Source of the DNA: an uncultured Fibrobacterota bacterium
GTDB taxonomy: Bacteria > Fibrobacterota > Fibrobacteria > Fibrobacterales > Fibrobacteraceae
NCBI GenBank assembly: GCA_903876665.1
Contig: CAIRAY010000130.1
Location: forward strand, 27,815 to 91,814
Direction: 5' to 3'
DNA length: 64,000 bases
Shown here: positions 1 to 9,018 of the stretch, piece after piece
How positions within the stretch are numbered: the first letter of the stretch is position 1
Layout: the number at the start of each line of letters is the position of its first letter
The notes under the pieces: generated by a model
Told to the model about the DNA's origin: nothing
The model's database searches: none
The model's input: only the letters and a program-made list of their open reading frames with translations
Position numbers and translations under genes: made by a program

Positions 1-1407
1 CACACCATGCCCGCAAGAATTTCTAGTGATGGATCCCTGGTGGTGGACTCCACATTGCTGGCCTTGGGCGCAACCCTTTGGATCGAAGGTTCCGATGGAG
101 TGCACCAATCCAAATCCACCCCCATTGATGTCACCGCAATTCTGCCCCCCCAGGATTTGCCAGGAGCCCTCCCTGATGCCCACTACGGCATGTTTGCCGT
201 GCCCTACCAAAATGGAGAGGCAACCGTGCTGGATATGCTTTCGGCAAAGCTCGGCAAATACAACCCCTCCAAATGGCGCGCTTACCTGACCCATGACGAG
301 ACCTATTCCGAAATTTCGGATTTCGACTCGCTCCGCTCCAAGCCCGGTCAAGCCTATTGGATCCGCATTCAAGGAATCAACCCATCCTTCCGTACCGACT
401 CTCTCTCCACCTACCCGCTCAGTAAATCGACTCCAATCATCCTCAATCCCGGCTGGAGCGCCATCTCCAGTCCATTCGATTTCGATGTAAGCTGGAAGGA
501 CATCCAGACCGCAAGCGGAATCCCCTCCGCTGCCTTGAAAGGCCCATACGCATACGAGGGAACGACGGGTGCATGGAGTCGTCCCGACACCACCAACCGC
601 ATCCGGGCATGGCAAGGTTACCTGGTCAAAAATACGACTTCCCAGCCCGTAACCCTGCAGGTGCAGAACCTGAGCTACGATGCCACGCGCAGCTTGGCGA
701 GGTCCTCGGTGCAAAACACCCTCTGGACCCTCACTCCAAGCCAGGGAAGTGCAGAAGGCGCCTCGGCTTTTGCCGGAATCCATGCCCAGGCATCCATGGG
801 CCCGGACTCCCTTGACCAGCCCTTCCCGCCCATACTGGAGCGCAGGCTAGCCGCTTCGTTCCGCACAGGGGATGGAACCTCCCTCTTGCACGATATGCGC
901 CCCTCCGCGACCCTGAAGGAATGGTCTCTCAGCGTGCAAAACCTACAACCCAACACCCCCCTCACTCTGGCCTTCGCAGGACAAGTCACGACACCGGACA
1001 ACCGTAAGCCATGGTTGCTCGAACGGAAGGGCCAAGCCCTCCACAGCCTAAAAAACGGAAGCGTCCGGATTGCTGTGGGTAGCGAATCCAAGCGGGAATT
1101 TGCTTTGGTATTTTTAACCGACGATGAGGCTCTGCAAATGAATTCCCTCGTGCGGAACACTTTAAAACCGATTGCGAATTACCGACAGCAAACGGCGTCC
1201 TGGACTCTCCCCGCCTCCATTCAAAATGCCTGGGTCCGCGTATCCATCACGGACGTGCGGGGCAGGATTGTGGCCCAACTCGCCAATGAACGTCAGGATG
1301 CCGGATCCTATAGCGCCTTGATCCCACCCGGCCTAAACCTGCGGAACCCGGCATACAGGCTTGTACTTCAGGTGAATGGCAAATCCTATGTTGGAACGGG
1401 GGAATGA
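1..1407 (+). CDS. Secreted beta-rich protein with sorting-like C-terminal domain, 5' truncated
   Basis: The frame is open from the first base of the window and the first Met (position 7) is not followed by a signal peptide, so the true start very probably lies upstream. The 466 visible residues are rich in Trp, Ser and Pro. A stretch near residues 150-225 (NPGWSAISSPFDF, then WQGYLVKN) resembles beta-sandwich repeats common in Fibrobacter surface proteins. The last 60 residues (VRVSITDVRGRIVAQL, later SYSALIPPGL and YRLVLQVNGKSY) look like a FlgD-like or type IX secretion type A sorting domain. No catalytic motif is recognised. It is followed by 92 bases of AT-rich sequence before the next gene. 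Secretion is inferred from the C-terminal pattern only. Confidence 0.7.
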   Translation, partial: HTMPARISSDGSLVVDSTLLALGATLWIEGSDGVHQSKSTPIDVTAILPPQDLPGALPDAHYGMFAVPYQNGEATVLDMLSAKLGKYNPSKWRAYLTHDETYSEISDFDSLRSKPGQAYWIRIQGINPSFRTDSLSTYPLSKSTPIILNPGWSAISSPFDFDVSWKDIQTASGIPSAALKGPYAYEGTTGAWSRPDTTNRIRAWQGYLVKNTTSQPVTLQVQNLSYDATRSLARSSVQNTLWTLTPSQGSAEGASAFAGIHAQASMGPDSLDQPFPPILERRLAASFRTGDGTSLLHDMRPSATLKEWSLSVQNLQPNTPLTLAFAGQVTTPDNRKPWLLERKGQALHSLKNGSVRIAVGSESKREFALVFLTDDEALQMNSLVRNTLKPIANYRQQTASWTLPASIQNAWVRVSITDVRGRIVAQLANERQDAGSYSALIPPGLNLRNPAYRLVLQVNGKSYVGTGE

Positions 1408-1499
1408 CCTTGCTTTCTGACAAAAATTCCATGTACTCTAAAAAAGGCACACCCAATTTTCCCCTTAATCTTGATTTTTTGGGTAAATTCATTTATTGA

Positions 1500-2351
1500 A
1501 TGACCTCGGCAGATTCAAATATTCAGGGAGAACTCCCCTCCATCTACGGATACATCGATTTCCGTGCCTATTTGTCCGATTATCAAAAAGCACGCGTAGA
1601 GTGGGATCCCGATTTTAGTGGAAGCGGGATTTCCCGTTTGCTCGGAATGCCCAACACCCGGAGCTACTTTTCCGACGTCATCAAAGGCCGCAAGGTTTCA
1701 ACGACGTTCGTAGAACGATTCGTGGAGCTTTTTCGCCTCGATGACCACGCCGGCCGGTTTTTCCGTGCCTTGGTCAAATGGAACCAAGCGGACTACCAGG
1801 AGGACAAAGAGGCCTGTTTTGAACAGCTCGTGGCCCTCAACCGAACCCCCCGTCGCGACCTTCTCCTTCAGGAATACCGCTATTACAAGGACTGGCACAA
1901 CAGCGTGATCCGCGCTATCCTCAATTTGCACGACTTCCGCCAAGAAGACTGCAAGGCCCTGGGAGCCACGGTAATTCCCGCTATTTCTGCGCACACCGCC
2001 CAGGAATCCTTGGATTTGCTGCTCGAAATGGGCCTTATCGCGGCCAATCCTGAGGGGTTCCTCAAGCCCACGCAAAACTGTATCACCAGTGGTGGCTACG
2101 CCAAAGACGAGATCATCCGGCAATACCAGCTCCAGTGCCTGGAGGCTGCGAAGCGGACGATTATCCAAGGAGTTGAAACCCCCCACAATGTTTCGACCAA
2201 TATTATTTCCGTTAGTAAAAAGGGTTACTCCCGCATTGAAAAACGCATGCAAAAATTTAAAGAAGAAGTTCGCTCCATCGTCCACAAGGACGCAGACCTC
2301 ACCGATCGCATTTACCAAATCACCTTGACTTTACTACCATTAAGCAAATGA
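1500..2351 (+). CDS. TIGR02147 family (DUF4423-type) regulator-like protein
   Basis: This 283-residue protein matches the TIGR02147 family, which I know mainly as a paralogous family of Fibrobacter. Visible signatures are the N-terminal YGYIDFRAYLSDYQKA segment, the helix-turn-helix-like ISRLLGMPNTRSYFSDVIKGR, and the central Lys/Asp-rich helical part ending in SVSKKGYSRIEKRMQKF. Family members are small cytoplasmic helical proteins presumed to bind DNA, but none has a firm biochemical role to my knowledge. The stop codon overlaps the start of the following lipoprotein gene as ATGA, so the two are translationally coupled. That pairing suggests the regulator acts on, or senses through, the lipoprotein, which is inference. 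No clear ribosome-binding site precedes the ATG. Confidence 0.85.
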   Translation: MTSADSNIQGELPSIYGYIDFRAYLSDYQKARVEWDPDFSGSGISRLLGMPNTRSYFSDVIKGRKVSTTFVERFVELFRLDDHAGRFFRALVKWNQADYQEDKEACFEQLVALNRTPRRDLLLQEYRYYKDWHNSVIRAILNLHDFRQEDCKALGATVIPAISAHTAQESLDLLLEMGLIAANPEGFLKPTQNCITSGGYAKDEIIRQYQLQCLEAAKRTIIQGVETPHNVSTNIISVSKKGYSRIEKRMQKFKEEVRSIVHKDADLTDRIYQITLTLLPLSK

Positions 2352-3322
2352 CGACCCGCAACATCTACATGCTGTCCTGGCTGCTCCTAAGCACCCTCCT
2401 TGTGGCATGTGGTTCCCAACATGCAGGCACAACGGACGAGACCGAAACCGGCGAAAAGGTGGCCTTGGACATCCAGCTAACATCCGCCCAGGCGCATCAA
2501 ATCCTTGACATCCATGTGGAAATCCGAACCGCCACTTCGGGTCCAAATGACTCCGCGATTTTCTCCCTGACTGTCGACAACCGAGATTCAATCCCCTCTT
2601 TGCAGCTCCTCCCTGGCAAATATCAAATCAACCTCTCCGGAACCTCCCATGACACCACCTGGATGGCGAGCGAAAAAGTAACCATCGAAACCGGGAAACC
2701 TCTTCAAATCAGCTCCATGGAACTCGCACCCACGGCAAATCTCGCCGTTCTCATCTTAGACGGCTTTGCGCAAATCGCCAAGGGATTCCATTGTGGTGTG
2801 CAGGGAACATCCTCCTGGGCAATTGTGGATAGCACGGGTATGTTATCCCTGGACAAAATTCCTACGGGGACTAGCTATCTACACTGCCTTGAAACATTTG
2901 CAACCCAGGTTGACCTTGTCACCCCACTCGCCCCAGGCGAGACCCGCACCGGGTCTCCCCTCATTGCCGCCAACTCGGACGAGCCTTTGACTGGCGTCCA
3001 AATTGACACCATGATTACCCTTGTGGATTCTCTGCGGGGGAAGAGCCAGATTTTCCAGACCGACAAGCCCGTGCTGATTCGGGTCCCCACCTGCGTGGAC
3101 AATTGTACTGTGGCCACAGGTAAAATAACCGTGACCAAGGAGCCCAACACCGGCATCGACTTGGGCCTGGTTATGGAAGGCTCCACCAGTGTCTACCACA
3201 TCGTGGGTGGCGTGTGGGGTGTAAACGCCATGGCCCTCCCCGACACGGATGGAGACGGCAGACTCCAATTCGTTGCCATCCCAGGCGGCACATGGTCTGC
3301 CGGCTTTGACTGGTTTCCTTGA
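2348..3322 (+). CDS. Hypothetical lipoprotein coupled to TIGR02147 regulator
   Basis: A 324-residue protein that begins with a signal peptide and lipobox (SWLLLSTLLVACG, Cys near residue 21), so it should be lipidated and anchored in the envelope. The rest is beta-rich with no recognised enzymatic motif; two cysteine clusters (FHCGVQG, then PTCVDNCTVATG) could form disulfides. It ends with VWGVNAMALPDTDGDGRLQF, an acidic DTDGDG loop of the calcium-binding type. It overlaps the upstream regulator gene by four bases and abuts the convergent GH5 gene with no spacing. Regulator-lipoprotein pairs of this type recur in Fibrobacter genomes as far as I recall; the function is unknown. Confidence 0.75.
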   Translation: MTTRNIYMLSWLLLSTLLVACGSQHAGTTDETETGEKVALDIQLTSAQAHQILDIHVEIRTATSGPNDSAIFSLTVDNRDSIPSLQLLPGKYQINLSGTSHDTTWMASEKVTIETGKPLQISSMELAPTANLAVLILDGFAQIAKGFHCGVQGTSSWAIVDSTGMLSLDKIPTGTSYLHCLETFATQVDLVTPLAPGETRTGSPLIAANSDEPLTGVQIDTMITLVDSLRGKSQIFQTDKPVLIRVPTCVDNCTVATGKITVTKEPNTGIDLGLVMEGSTSVYHIVGGVWGVNAMALPDTDGDGRLQFVAIPGGTWSAGFDWFP

Positions 3323-4552
3323 TTATCCTTCGATAAGCTTCGCGAGGATCAATCTGTTAGTCTGGCTTGTCCACTGGACTTCGCTCTGGGTCCTTCCGAT
3401 TGCTATTTCCGAAAGCAGCCGGCCCTGCAAGGAATAGAACCGAACAGCGCGGTATTTGCCCATCGCGAACTGGAGTGACACAGTTCCAGAGTTTGTATGT
3501 AATATGGTCAAGGTATTGCGAGGTTTCATGGGCTGGACTTGCGTGGGACTCCAACTAGGATTCAACGTGCGCAAGGTGTTTCTGTACCATGTTCCCGCAC
3601 TAGATAAATCGCCAGCACTCCAGTTGCCTGCCGTTGACGCGCTGGTGTTCAAGGAAGATGAGGATTCGCTCTTGTTGCTAATGCTCCATGCCGCCCAGCT
3701 GATTCCATTATCCTTCATCCATTGGAGCCAGCCGGCGATTCTGGTCTGGTCCAAGTCACCTCCGCCCGAGGACAGGGAGACTCCCCACTCGCTCACAAAA
3801 AGGGCGTAGCCACGACCTAGGGCTGTATTAGCCAGGGCCCGGTAGCCATCGTGAGTCGGGTCCGAGGCGTACATGTGAAAGCTGTAAGCGATATTAATGT
3901 AGGCGGAAGAAATGGGGCTTGCTGTAGCGGCATCCACGGCGGAGGAAAAGTGCGGAGTGCCCACGATGATCAGATTGTCCGGGTCAATGGCACGAATTGC
4001 CGCCACTACAGCCTCATTGTAGCTCTTGATCTTTGGCCATTGGGAGGCATCAAAGCCCGGCTCATTATAGACCTCATAGATCACATTTGATTTGTTGCCA
4101 TATAATGTCGCCATTTCCTGGAAAAAGGCGATGGCTTTGGTTTGCCGTTGAGGTTGACTTTGGTCCGCGCTCCAGTGGCTGTGCCAGTCAATAATGACAT
4201 AGATGCCTTTGGCGATGGCAGCATCCACCACCGTCTTGACCATATTGGAATTGCGAACAGGTTGATATTCGTAGCCTTCCTGACCGGTGCCCCAGTTGTC
4301 TTCGACCGCCATAGGCGCGCGCACCAGATTGCAATACCAGTCATCGGCGAGCCAATTGACCACATTCGCATTGAAGTAGTCCCGTGCTTCGGGAGCAATA
4401 TTCCAGAAATAGCTCATCCCATGAAGATTTGCGGGCAGGCCACTTGCCCCCACAACTTTTCCGCTCTGCACGGAGAGCGCGCCAATATCCCCAACTGGCG
4501 TGGCCGATAGGATGCCAACCAGGCACAAGAATGAAGCGAGCCAATTTTTCAT
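3323..4552 (-). CDS. GH5 family endoglucanase (cellulase)
   Basis: Glycoside hydrolase family 5 enzyme expected to cut internal beta-1,4 bonds in cellulose or a related glucan outside the cell. From the ATG at 4552 the protein is 409 residues: signal peptide (NWLASFLCLVGILSA), TIM-barrel domain about 25-335, then a sorting-like C-terminal domain. Family motifs are visible: YVIIDWHSH on strand 4 side, NVIYEVYNEP with acid/base Glu164, and LFVSEWG with nucleophile Glu255. A TTG six bases upstream is an alternative start, but GGG spaced six bases before the ATG favours the latter. There is no carbohydrate-binding module, unlike its paralogue at 37406. Its 3' end touches the convergent lipoprotein gene. 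Confidence 0.92.
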   Translation of the reverse strand: MKNWLASFLCLVGILSATPVGDIGALSVQSGKVVGASGLPANLHGMSYFWNIAPEARDYFNANVVNWLADDWYCNLVRAPMAVEDNWGTGQEGYEYQPVRNSNMVKTVVDAAIAKGIYVIIDWHSHWSADQSQPQRQTKAIAFFQEMATLYGNKSNVIYEVYNEPGFDASQWPKIKSYNEAVVAAIRAIDPDNLIIVGTPHFSSAVDAATASPISSAYINIAYSFHMYASDPTHDGYRALANTALGRGYALFVSEWGVSLSSGGGDLDQTRIAGWLQWMKDNGISWAAWSISNKSESSSSLNTSASTAGNWSAGDLSSAGTWYRNTLRTLNPSWSPTQVQPMKPRNTLTILHTNSGTVSLQFAMGKYRAVRFYSLQGRLLSEIAIGRTQSEVQWTSQTNRLILAKLIEG

Positions 4553-4612
4553 AACCAACCCTAAAAATGAATCTCCTCAAAACAATCTACACTCCGAGGT
4601 TAGATTTACAGC

Positions 4613-6607
4613 ATGTTCGGGAAGAAAAAGGGTTATCAACGCATTTTTGAAAAGCTGCAGGCCGAGAACCTGCTACGGCGCGATTACCACTATTCCCTGC
4701 TTACGCCATCCCGCCGAGAAATTGTGGAGCTGATTCCCCTTCTGTTCCACCTGGACGGAAACATCTTTTTCCCGGGCATCGAAACGGACTCCCTTTTTGG
4801 GATAAGCGGGCATTTACCTAGTGAGTCCGACATGGAAAGGGGTGCCAAATTTTTCCCTGCCCTCCGCAACGTCGCTCCTGAAAAAAAACGGCTTTTTGGA
4901 AAAAAGGAATGCATTGAATTCATTTGCCTGATGGGCTCTGCGGGGACACTCGGGTTTTCCTCTGAAAGCGACATGGACTTCTGGATTGGAATTGAAAAGC
5001 GAAAATTCGATTCCGACCAAATCGAAGTGCTACAGAATAAAATCCGTTTCGTCGAAAGCTGGACTCAACGCATCTACTCCATGGAAGTTCATTTTTTCAT
5101 CACCGATGTGCAGGACCTGCGTGACGAAGACTATGGAGAGCTCGGGGGTGAATCCTGCGGGAGCGCGCTGGGGAAATTATTGAAGGATGAATTCTACCGC
5201 TCCATGATCCATTTAGCCGGCAAGTACCCCAAATATTGGTCCACGCCCATGGACTTGGATGAAGTTGCTTACGATAAACATTCCTTCAAGCACAGCCTAG
5301 CCGAAAAATCCCAAAAGATGCTGGACATAGGTCACGCACATGAATTTGAATCCAACGAAATCTTTGGCGCGGTTCTTTGGCATATTCTAAAAGGGTTCCA
5401 CTCCCCCTTCAAGTCCGTCCTTAAAATCGGATTGCTCGAACACTATGCGGCGAAATCCGGAGTGGAACTTCTCTGCAACCACATCAAACGAAAGATTATC
5501 GAATCCGATCCAGTCGCCCGTATTGACCCGTATTTGGAAATGATTGAGGTGGTAAGAAAATCCTTGCCCCAGGATGCCCGTCTTTTTGAGGCCTGCTTTT
5601 TGATCAAGAGCTTCGAGGGCATCGACATGGATCATCAAAAAAGCAAGTTCAATTTCCTTTTGCAGCTGGGCGTGGAATGGGGCCTGGGCAAGCCCGAAAT
5701 CCTACACTTCTGGGATTATCGGAATTGGACCTTCGAGGAAAGGGCAAACCTCTCCACCCAAATCTTCAACCACTTTATCCGCACCTACAAGAACCTCCGG
5801 GAAAAGGCTATGGCCCAGACCGGCATCCTGTCCGAACGGGATCTCACCATTATGGGAAAAACCCTGCGGGCCTACCTGAGCAAGGAACCCCATAAAATAC
5901 CTCAGGAATTTTCTCTAATTGAGCCAAAATCCATAATACTCGTCCGTTTTATCAAGGAAAGGGATTCCACGGACCGCATGATTTGGGCCCTTGACGCCGA
6001 TTTCATGGGATCACAAGCCAACCTGAAGAACAAAAGACTCTTCCAACATCCGAATCTTTTATGTGTGTGTGCATGGCTTGTGGTCAACGGACATTATCAT
6101 CCCTCGCAAAAGTTTACCGTAGCGGGCAACAGGGAATTCTCCATTTTGTATGTAACGGAATTCCTGAAGCAATTTGCCACCTTCCTCCCCAGCGAGGACA
6201 TCATGTCGCAGGTCCTTCGCCAATGGAACGAAAAGAGCCTGGTAAAAAAGTGTTTTGTCATCCCCAATTGGAGCGAAACAAACGATACAGATAATCTACA
6301 ATCCATAATGATTTTCACTATGAACTCCTTCGGGGAGGTTCATTTTCATTGCCTGGATGGACCCAAATGCCTGGAACTTTTCGTGGGTAATTATGTGCTC
6401 AAGGAATTCGCCTTAAAAGAACTCGATAACCGGACTTTCGAAGTCCTACGCTATGGAATGCAAGGGGCTCCGGGTTTCCGCCTGGCGACATCCATAAAAC
6501 AAAAGCTGGATCAGGTGGTGGAGCATGTGCTGAGCTCCATGAACAGAAAAAAAATGACCGCCAACCCGAAGGTTGACGGCCAGGAAATTCACATCAAAAT
6601 TACTTGA
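4613..6607 (+). CDS. cyaA: Class I (CyaA-type) adenylate cyclase
   Basis: Predicted to make cyclic AMP from ATP in the cytoplasm. The 664-residue protein carries the hallmarks of the enterobacterial class I family: the nucleotidyltransferase motif [20 protein letters not shown] with Gly109-Ser110 and the Asp120/Asp122 pair, then EVHFFITDV as the third acidic strand, and the long family signature [18 protein letters not shown] followed by [20 protein letters not shown]. It is shorter than E. coli CyaA (about 850 residues), so the C-terminal regulatory part is reduced or different. Class I cyclases are typical of gammaproteobacteria, which makes this occurrence notable. The gene is divergent from the GH5 gene and its 3' end overlaps that of glutamine synthetase by eight bases. 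Confidence 0.82.
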   Translation: MFGKKKGYQRIFEKLQAENLLRRDYHYSLLTPSRREIVELIPLLFHLDGNIFFPGIETDSLFGISGHLPSESDMERGAKFFPALRNVAPEKKRLFGKKECIEFICLMGSAGTLGFSSESDMDFWIGIEKRKFDSDQIEVLQNKIRFVESWTQRIYSMEVHFFITDVQDLRDEDYGELGGESCGSALGKLLKDEFYRSMIHLAGKYPKYWSTPMDLDEVAYDKHSFKHSLAEKSQKMLDIGHAHEFESNEIFGAVLWHILKGFHSPFKSVLKIGLLEHYAAKSGVELLCNHIKRKIIESDPVARIDPYLEMIEVVRKSLPQDARLFEACFLIKSFEGIDMDHQKSKFNFLLQLGVEWGLGKPEILHFWDYRNWTFEERANLSTQIFNHFIRTYKNLREKAMAQTGILSERDLTIMGKTLRAYLSKEPHKIPQEFSLIEPKSIILVRFIKERDSTDRMIWALDADFMGSQANLKNKRLFQHPNLLCVCAWLVVNGHYHPSQKFTVAGNREFSILYVTEFLKQFATFLPSEDIMSQVLRQWNEKSLVKKCFVIPNWSETNDTDNLQSIMIFTMNSFGEVHFHCLDGPKCLELFVGNYVLKEFALKELDNRTFEVLRYGMQGAPGFRLATSIKQKLDQVVEHVLSSMNRKKMTANPKVDGQEIHIKIT

Positions 6608-8771
6608 TGAACAGCATTTCCATGTAAGTCGGCAGAGGCCAGATATCGTCAGCCACTTCGCCTTCGAGAGTGTCAGCAGCTGCACGCACGGATTCCATAA
6701 GATCACGGATATCCTTGGCGCAGAACTGCATGTGGTCCTCAATGGTGGCAAAGTCATGCTTGGCAGCGGCCACATCGAGCTTGGCGACAGCAACCTGCAT
6801 GGCCTTGATCTGGGCAGCCACGGTCTTGATGGAGCTGTTGTCCAGCTCGATATTGGAATCAGCCAGGACACTGAAGGATTCGACTTGCTCGGTCAGATGT
6901 GTGATCGCAGCAGGAAGGATCTTGGTCTTGGCCATTTCGACGACGAGCTTTGCTTCCACATCGATGGACTTGACGTACTGCTCGGCATAGATCTCAAAAC
7001 GCGAAGCCAGCTCGGTGGGAGAAAGAACATTGTGCCTCTCGAAGAGGGCGACAATTTCCTTTTCTTTTAGGACGGGGAGTGAATCCGCAGTGGTGCGCAA
7101 ATTGCGAAGACCGCGCTTTTCCACGGCTTCCTTGTGCCATTCTGCAGAATAGCCGTTGCCATTGAACACGACAGATCCATGGTCATCCATGATCTTCTTG
7201 AGGACCTTGGCGATCGCTTTGTTTAGCTCGAGGCCACCCTTGATGGAAGCTTCGAGCTCGTCGGCAACCCAATCCAGGGAGTCAGCAAGCATGGTATTCA
7301 TCGCGGCCAGAGGACCACCAACGGATTGGCCGGAGCCCACGGCGCGGAACTCAAAGCGATTGCCTGTGAAGGCAAAGGGCGAGGTACGGTTGCGGTCGCC
7401 AGCATCCATGGGGAGCTTGGGCAAGGTGTCGACACCAATGTGAAGAACGCCCTGAGCCTTGGAAGACTTGAGATCGCCCGCCTTGATCTGTTCGAAAACG
7501 TCAGCAAGCTGGGTGCCGAGGTACACGGACATGATGGCAGGAGGGGCTTCGTTCGCACCGAGGCGGTGGTCATTGGATGCCGATGCAACCACAGCACGGA
7601 GAAGTGGGCCGTATTTATGCACGCCACGGATCACGGCGCCACAGAACACCAGGAACTGCATGTTGGAATGTGGGGTATCGCCTGGATCCAGAAGATTGCC
7701 CTGGGTTGCGCTACCCACGGACCAGTTGACATGCTTGCCGGAGCCGTTGATGCCCTTGAATGGCTTCTCGTGCAATAGACACATCATTCCGTGCTTTTTG
7801 GCGACGGACTTGAGAATGGTCATGACCATTTGCTGATGATCGGTAGCCACATTGGCGGCTTCGAAAACTGGGGCGATTTCAAACTGGCCGGGAGCCACTT
7901 CGTTGTGGCGGGTTTTGGCTGGAATTCCCAGCTTGTACATGCGGTCTTCAACTTCCTGCATGAACACCTGAACACGCTCTGGGATCGCACCAAAATAATG
8001 ATCTTCGAACTGCTGTCCCTTGGCGGCAGGCTTGCCAAACAGGGTGCGCCCGGCAAGGAGAATGTCGGGACGCTGGTTGCCAAAGGCCGCGTCGATCAGG
8101 AAGTATTCCTGCTCGGCGCCACAGGAGGAGTTCACCTGGGCAATGTCGGTATGGCCAAGGAGCTTGAGCACGCGCTGGGCGGCCTTGTTCATGGCGGCAT
8201 TGGAGCGCAGAACCGGGGTCTTCTTGTCGAGAGCTTCGCCAGTCCAGGAAACGAACGCAGTTGGGATGCAAAGCGTGGAACCGTTTGGTGTTTCGAGAAT
8301 GTAGGCTGGGCTCGTTACATCCCAGGCGGTGTAGCCGCGGGCTTCAAAAGTGGAGCGGATGCCGCCATTGGGGAAGGAAGATGCATCAGGCTCGCCCTGA
8401 ATCAGCAGCTTTCCCGAGAACTCGGAAAGAACGCTACCATCGCCCTGAGGAGAGATAAAGCTGTCATGCTTTTCGGCAGTTGCGCCGGTCAGCGGATAAA
8501 ATACATGGGCATAATAGCCGGCACCCTTGGAAATCGCCCAATCCTTCATGGCTGTGGCGACGACGTCGGCGATGCTTGGATCCAGGGTGGAATTGGTGCG
8601 AACGGTCTTTTCCAGGGATTTGTAAATCGCCTTGGGAAGGACTTGCTTCATTTTAGCCAGGTCGAACACATCGGTTGCCCAAATGTCGGCGAGCTTTCCG
8701 GAGGATTTAACATCCATCGGGGGACGGTTGTTGATCAGGTTGACGGCTTCTTTGCGATCAATAGCACTCAT
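6600..8771 (-). CDS. glnN: Glutamine synthetase type III
   Basis: Makes glutamine from glutamate, ammonia and ATP in the cytoplasm. The 723-residue length fits type III (GlnN) enzymes, which are much longer than the type I enzyme of E. coli. Diagnostic segments are [29 protein letters not shown] (glutamate/metal-binding strand), [19 protein letters not shown], the KHVNWSVGS loop and [21 protein letters not shown]. The ATG at 8771 is preferred because AAAGG lies six bases upstream; an in-frame TTG at 8810 has no such site. The gene is monocistronic, converging on cyaA with an eight-base overlap of the coding ends. Type III enzymes are characteristic of Bacteroidota, Fibrobacterota and cyanobacteria. 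Confidence 0.95.
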   Translation of the reverse strand: MSAIDRKEAVNLINNRPPMDVKSSGKLADIWATDVFDLAKMKQVLPKAIYKSLEKTVRTNSTLDPSIADVVATAMKDWAISKGAGYYAHVFYPLTGATAEKHDSFISPQGDGSVLSEFSGKLLIQGEPDASSFPNGGIRSTFEARGYTAWDVTSPAYILETPNGSTLCIPTAFVSWTGEALDKKTPVLRSNAAMNKAAQRVLKLLGHTDIAQVNSSCGAEQEYFLIDAAFGNQRPDILLAGRTLFGKPAAKGQQFEDHYFGAIPERVQVFMQEVEDRMYKLGIPAKTRHNEVAPGQFEIAPVFEAANVATDHQQMVMTILKSVAKKHGMMCLLHEKPFKGINGSGKHVNWSVGSATQGNLLDPGDTPHSNMQFLVFCGAVIRGVHKYGPLLRAVVASASNDHRLGANEAPPAIMSVYLGTQLADVFEQIKAGDLKSSKAQGVLHIGVDTLPKLPMDAGDRNRTSPFAFTGNRFEFRAVGSGQSVGGPLAAMNTMLADSLDWVADELEASIKGGLELNKAIAKVLKKIMDDHGSVVFNGNGYSAEWHKEAVEKRGLRNLRTTADSLPVLKEKEIVALFERHNVLSPTELASRFEIYAEQYVKSIDVEAKLVVEMAKTKILPAAITHLTEQVESFSVLADSNIELDNSSIKTVAAQIKAMQVAVAKLDVAAAKHDFATIEDHMQFCAKDIRDLMESVRAAADTLEGEVADDIWPLPTYMEMLFIK

Positions 8772-8964
8772 GGAATACCTTTGGGTTGTGGATAGAACAA
8801 TCTGATTCAATAATTAGCAAATTCCATACCAAGGTCCTATGGGCGAATCCCTTCCTGTTTAGGCAATAATTTCAGGATGGAAAGAAAAGACCTACAATTA
8901 TGTAACATCATCCTTGTCACTCCAACAAATTTGTCGAAAGGTCGAATCCCCCCGTTCTATAGAA

Positions 8965-9008
8965 AACAACAAGACTCCTCCGGCGAACCGAAGGAGTCCC
9001 TGTTGTTG
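8965..9008 (-). terminator. Rho-independent terminator of the PL11 gene
   Basis: An inverted repeat pairs GACTCCT (8973-8979) with AGGAGTC (8992-8998) around an eleven-base loop, extended outward by AACAACAA against TTGTTG. On the minus strand the stem is followed by TTGTTTTCT. It sits just after the PL11 stop codon. Confidence 0.7.
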
Positions 9009-9018
9009 TATGGGAAAT

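Noticed and set aside
7791..8795. 334-codon plus-strand frame over glutamine synthetase
   Set aside because: Antisense to glnN, whose motifs cover the same bases; the peptide is Gly/His-rich with no recognisable domain.
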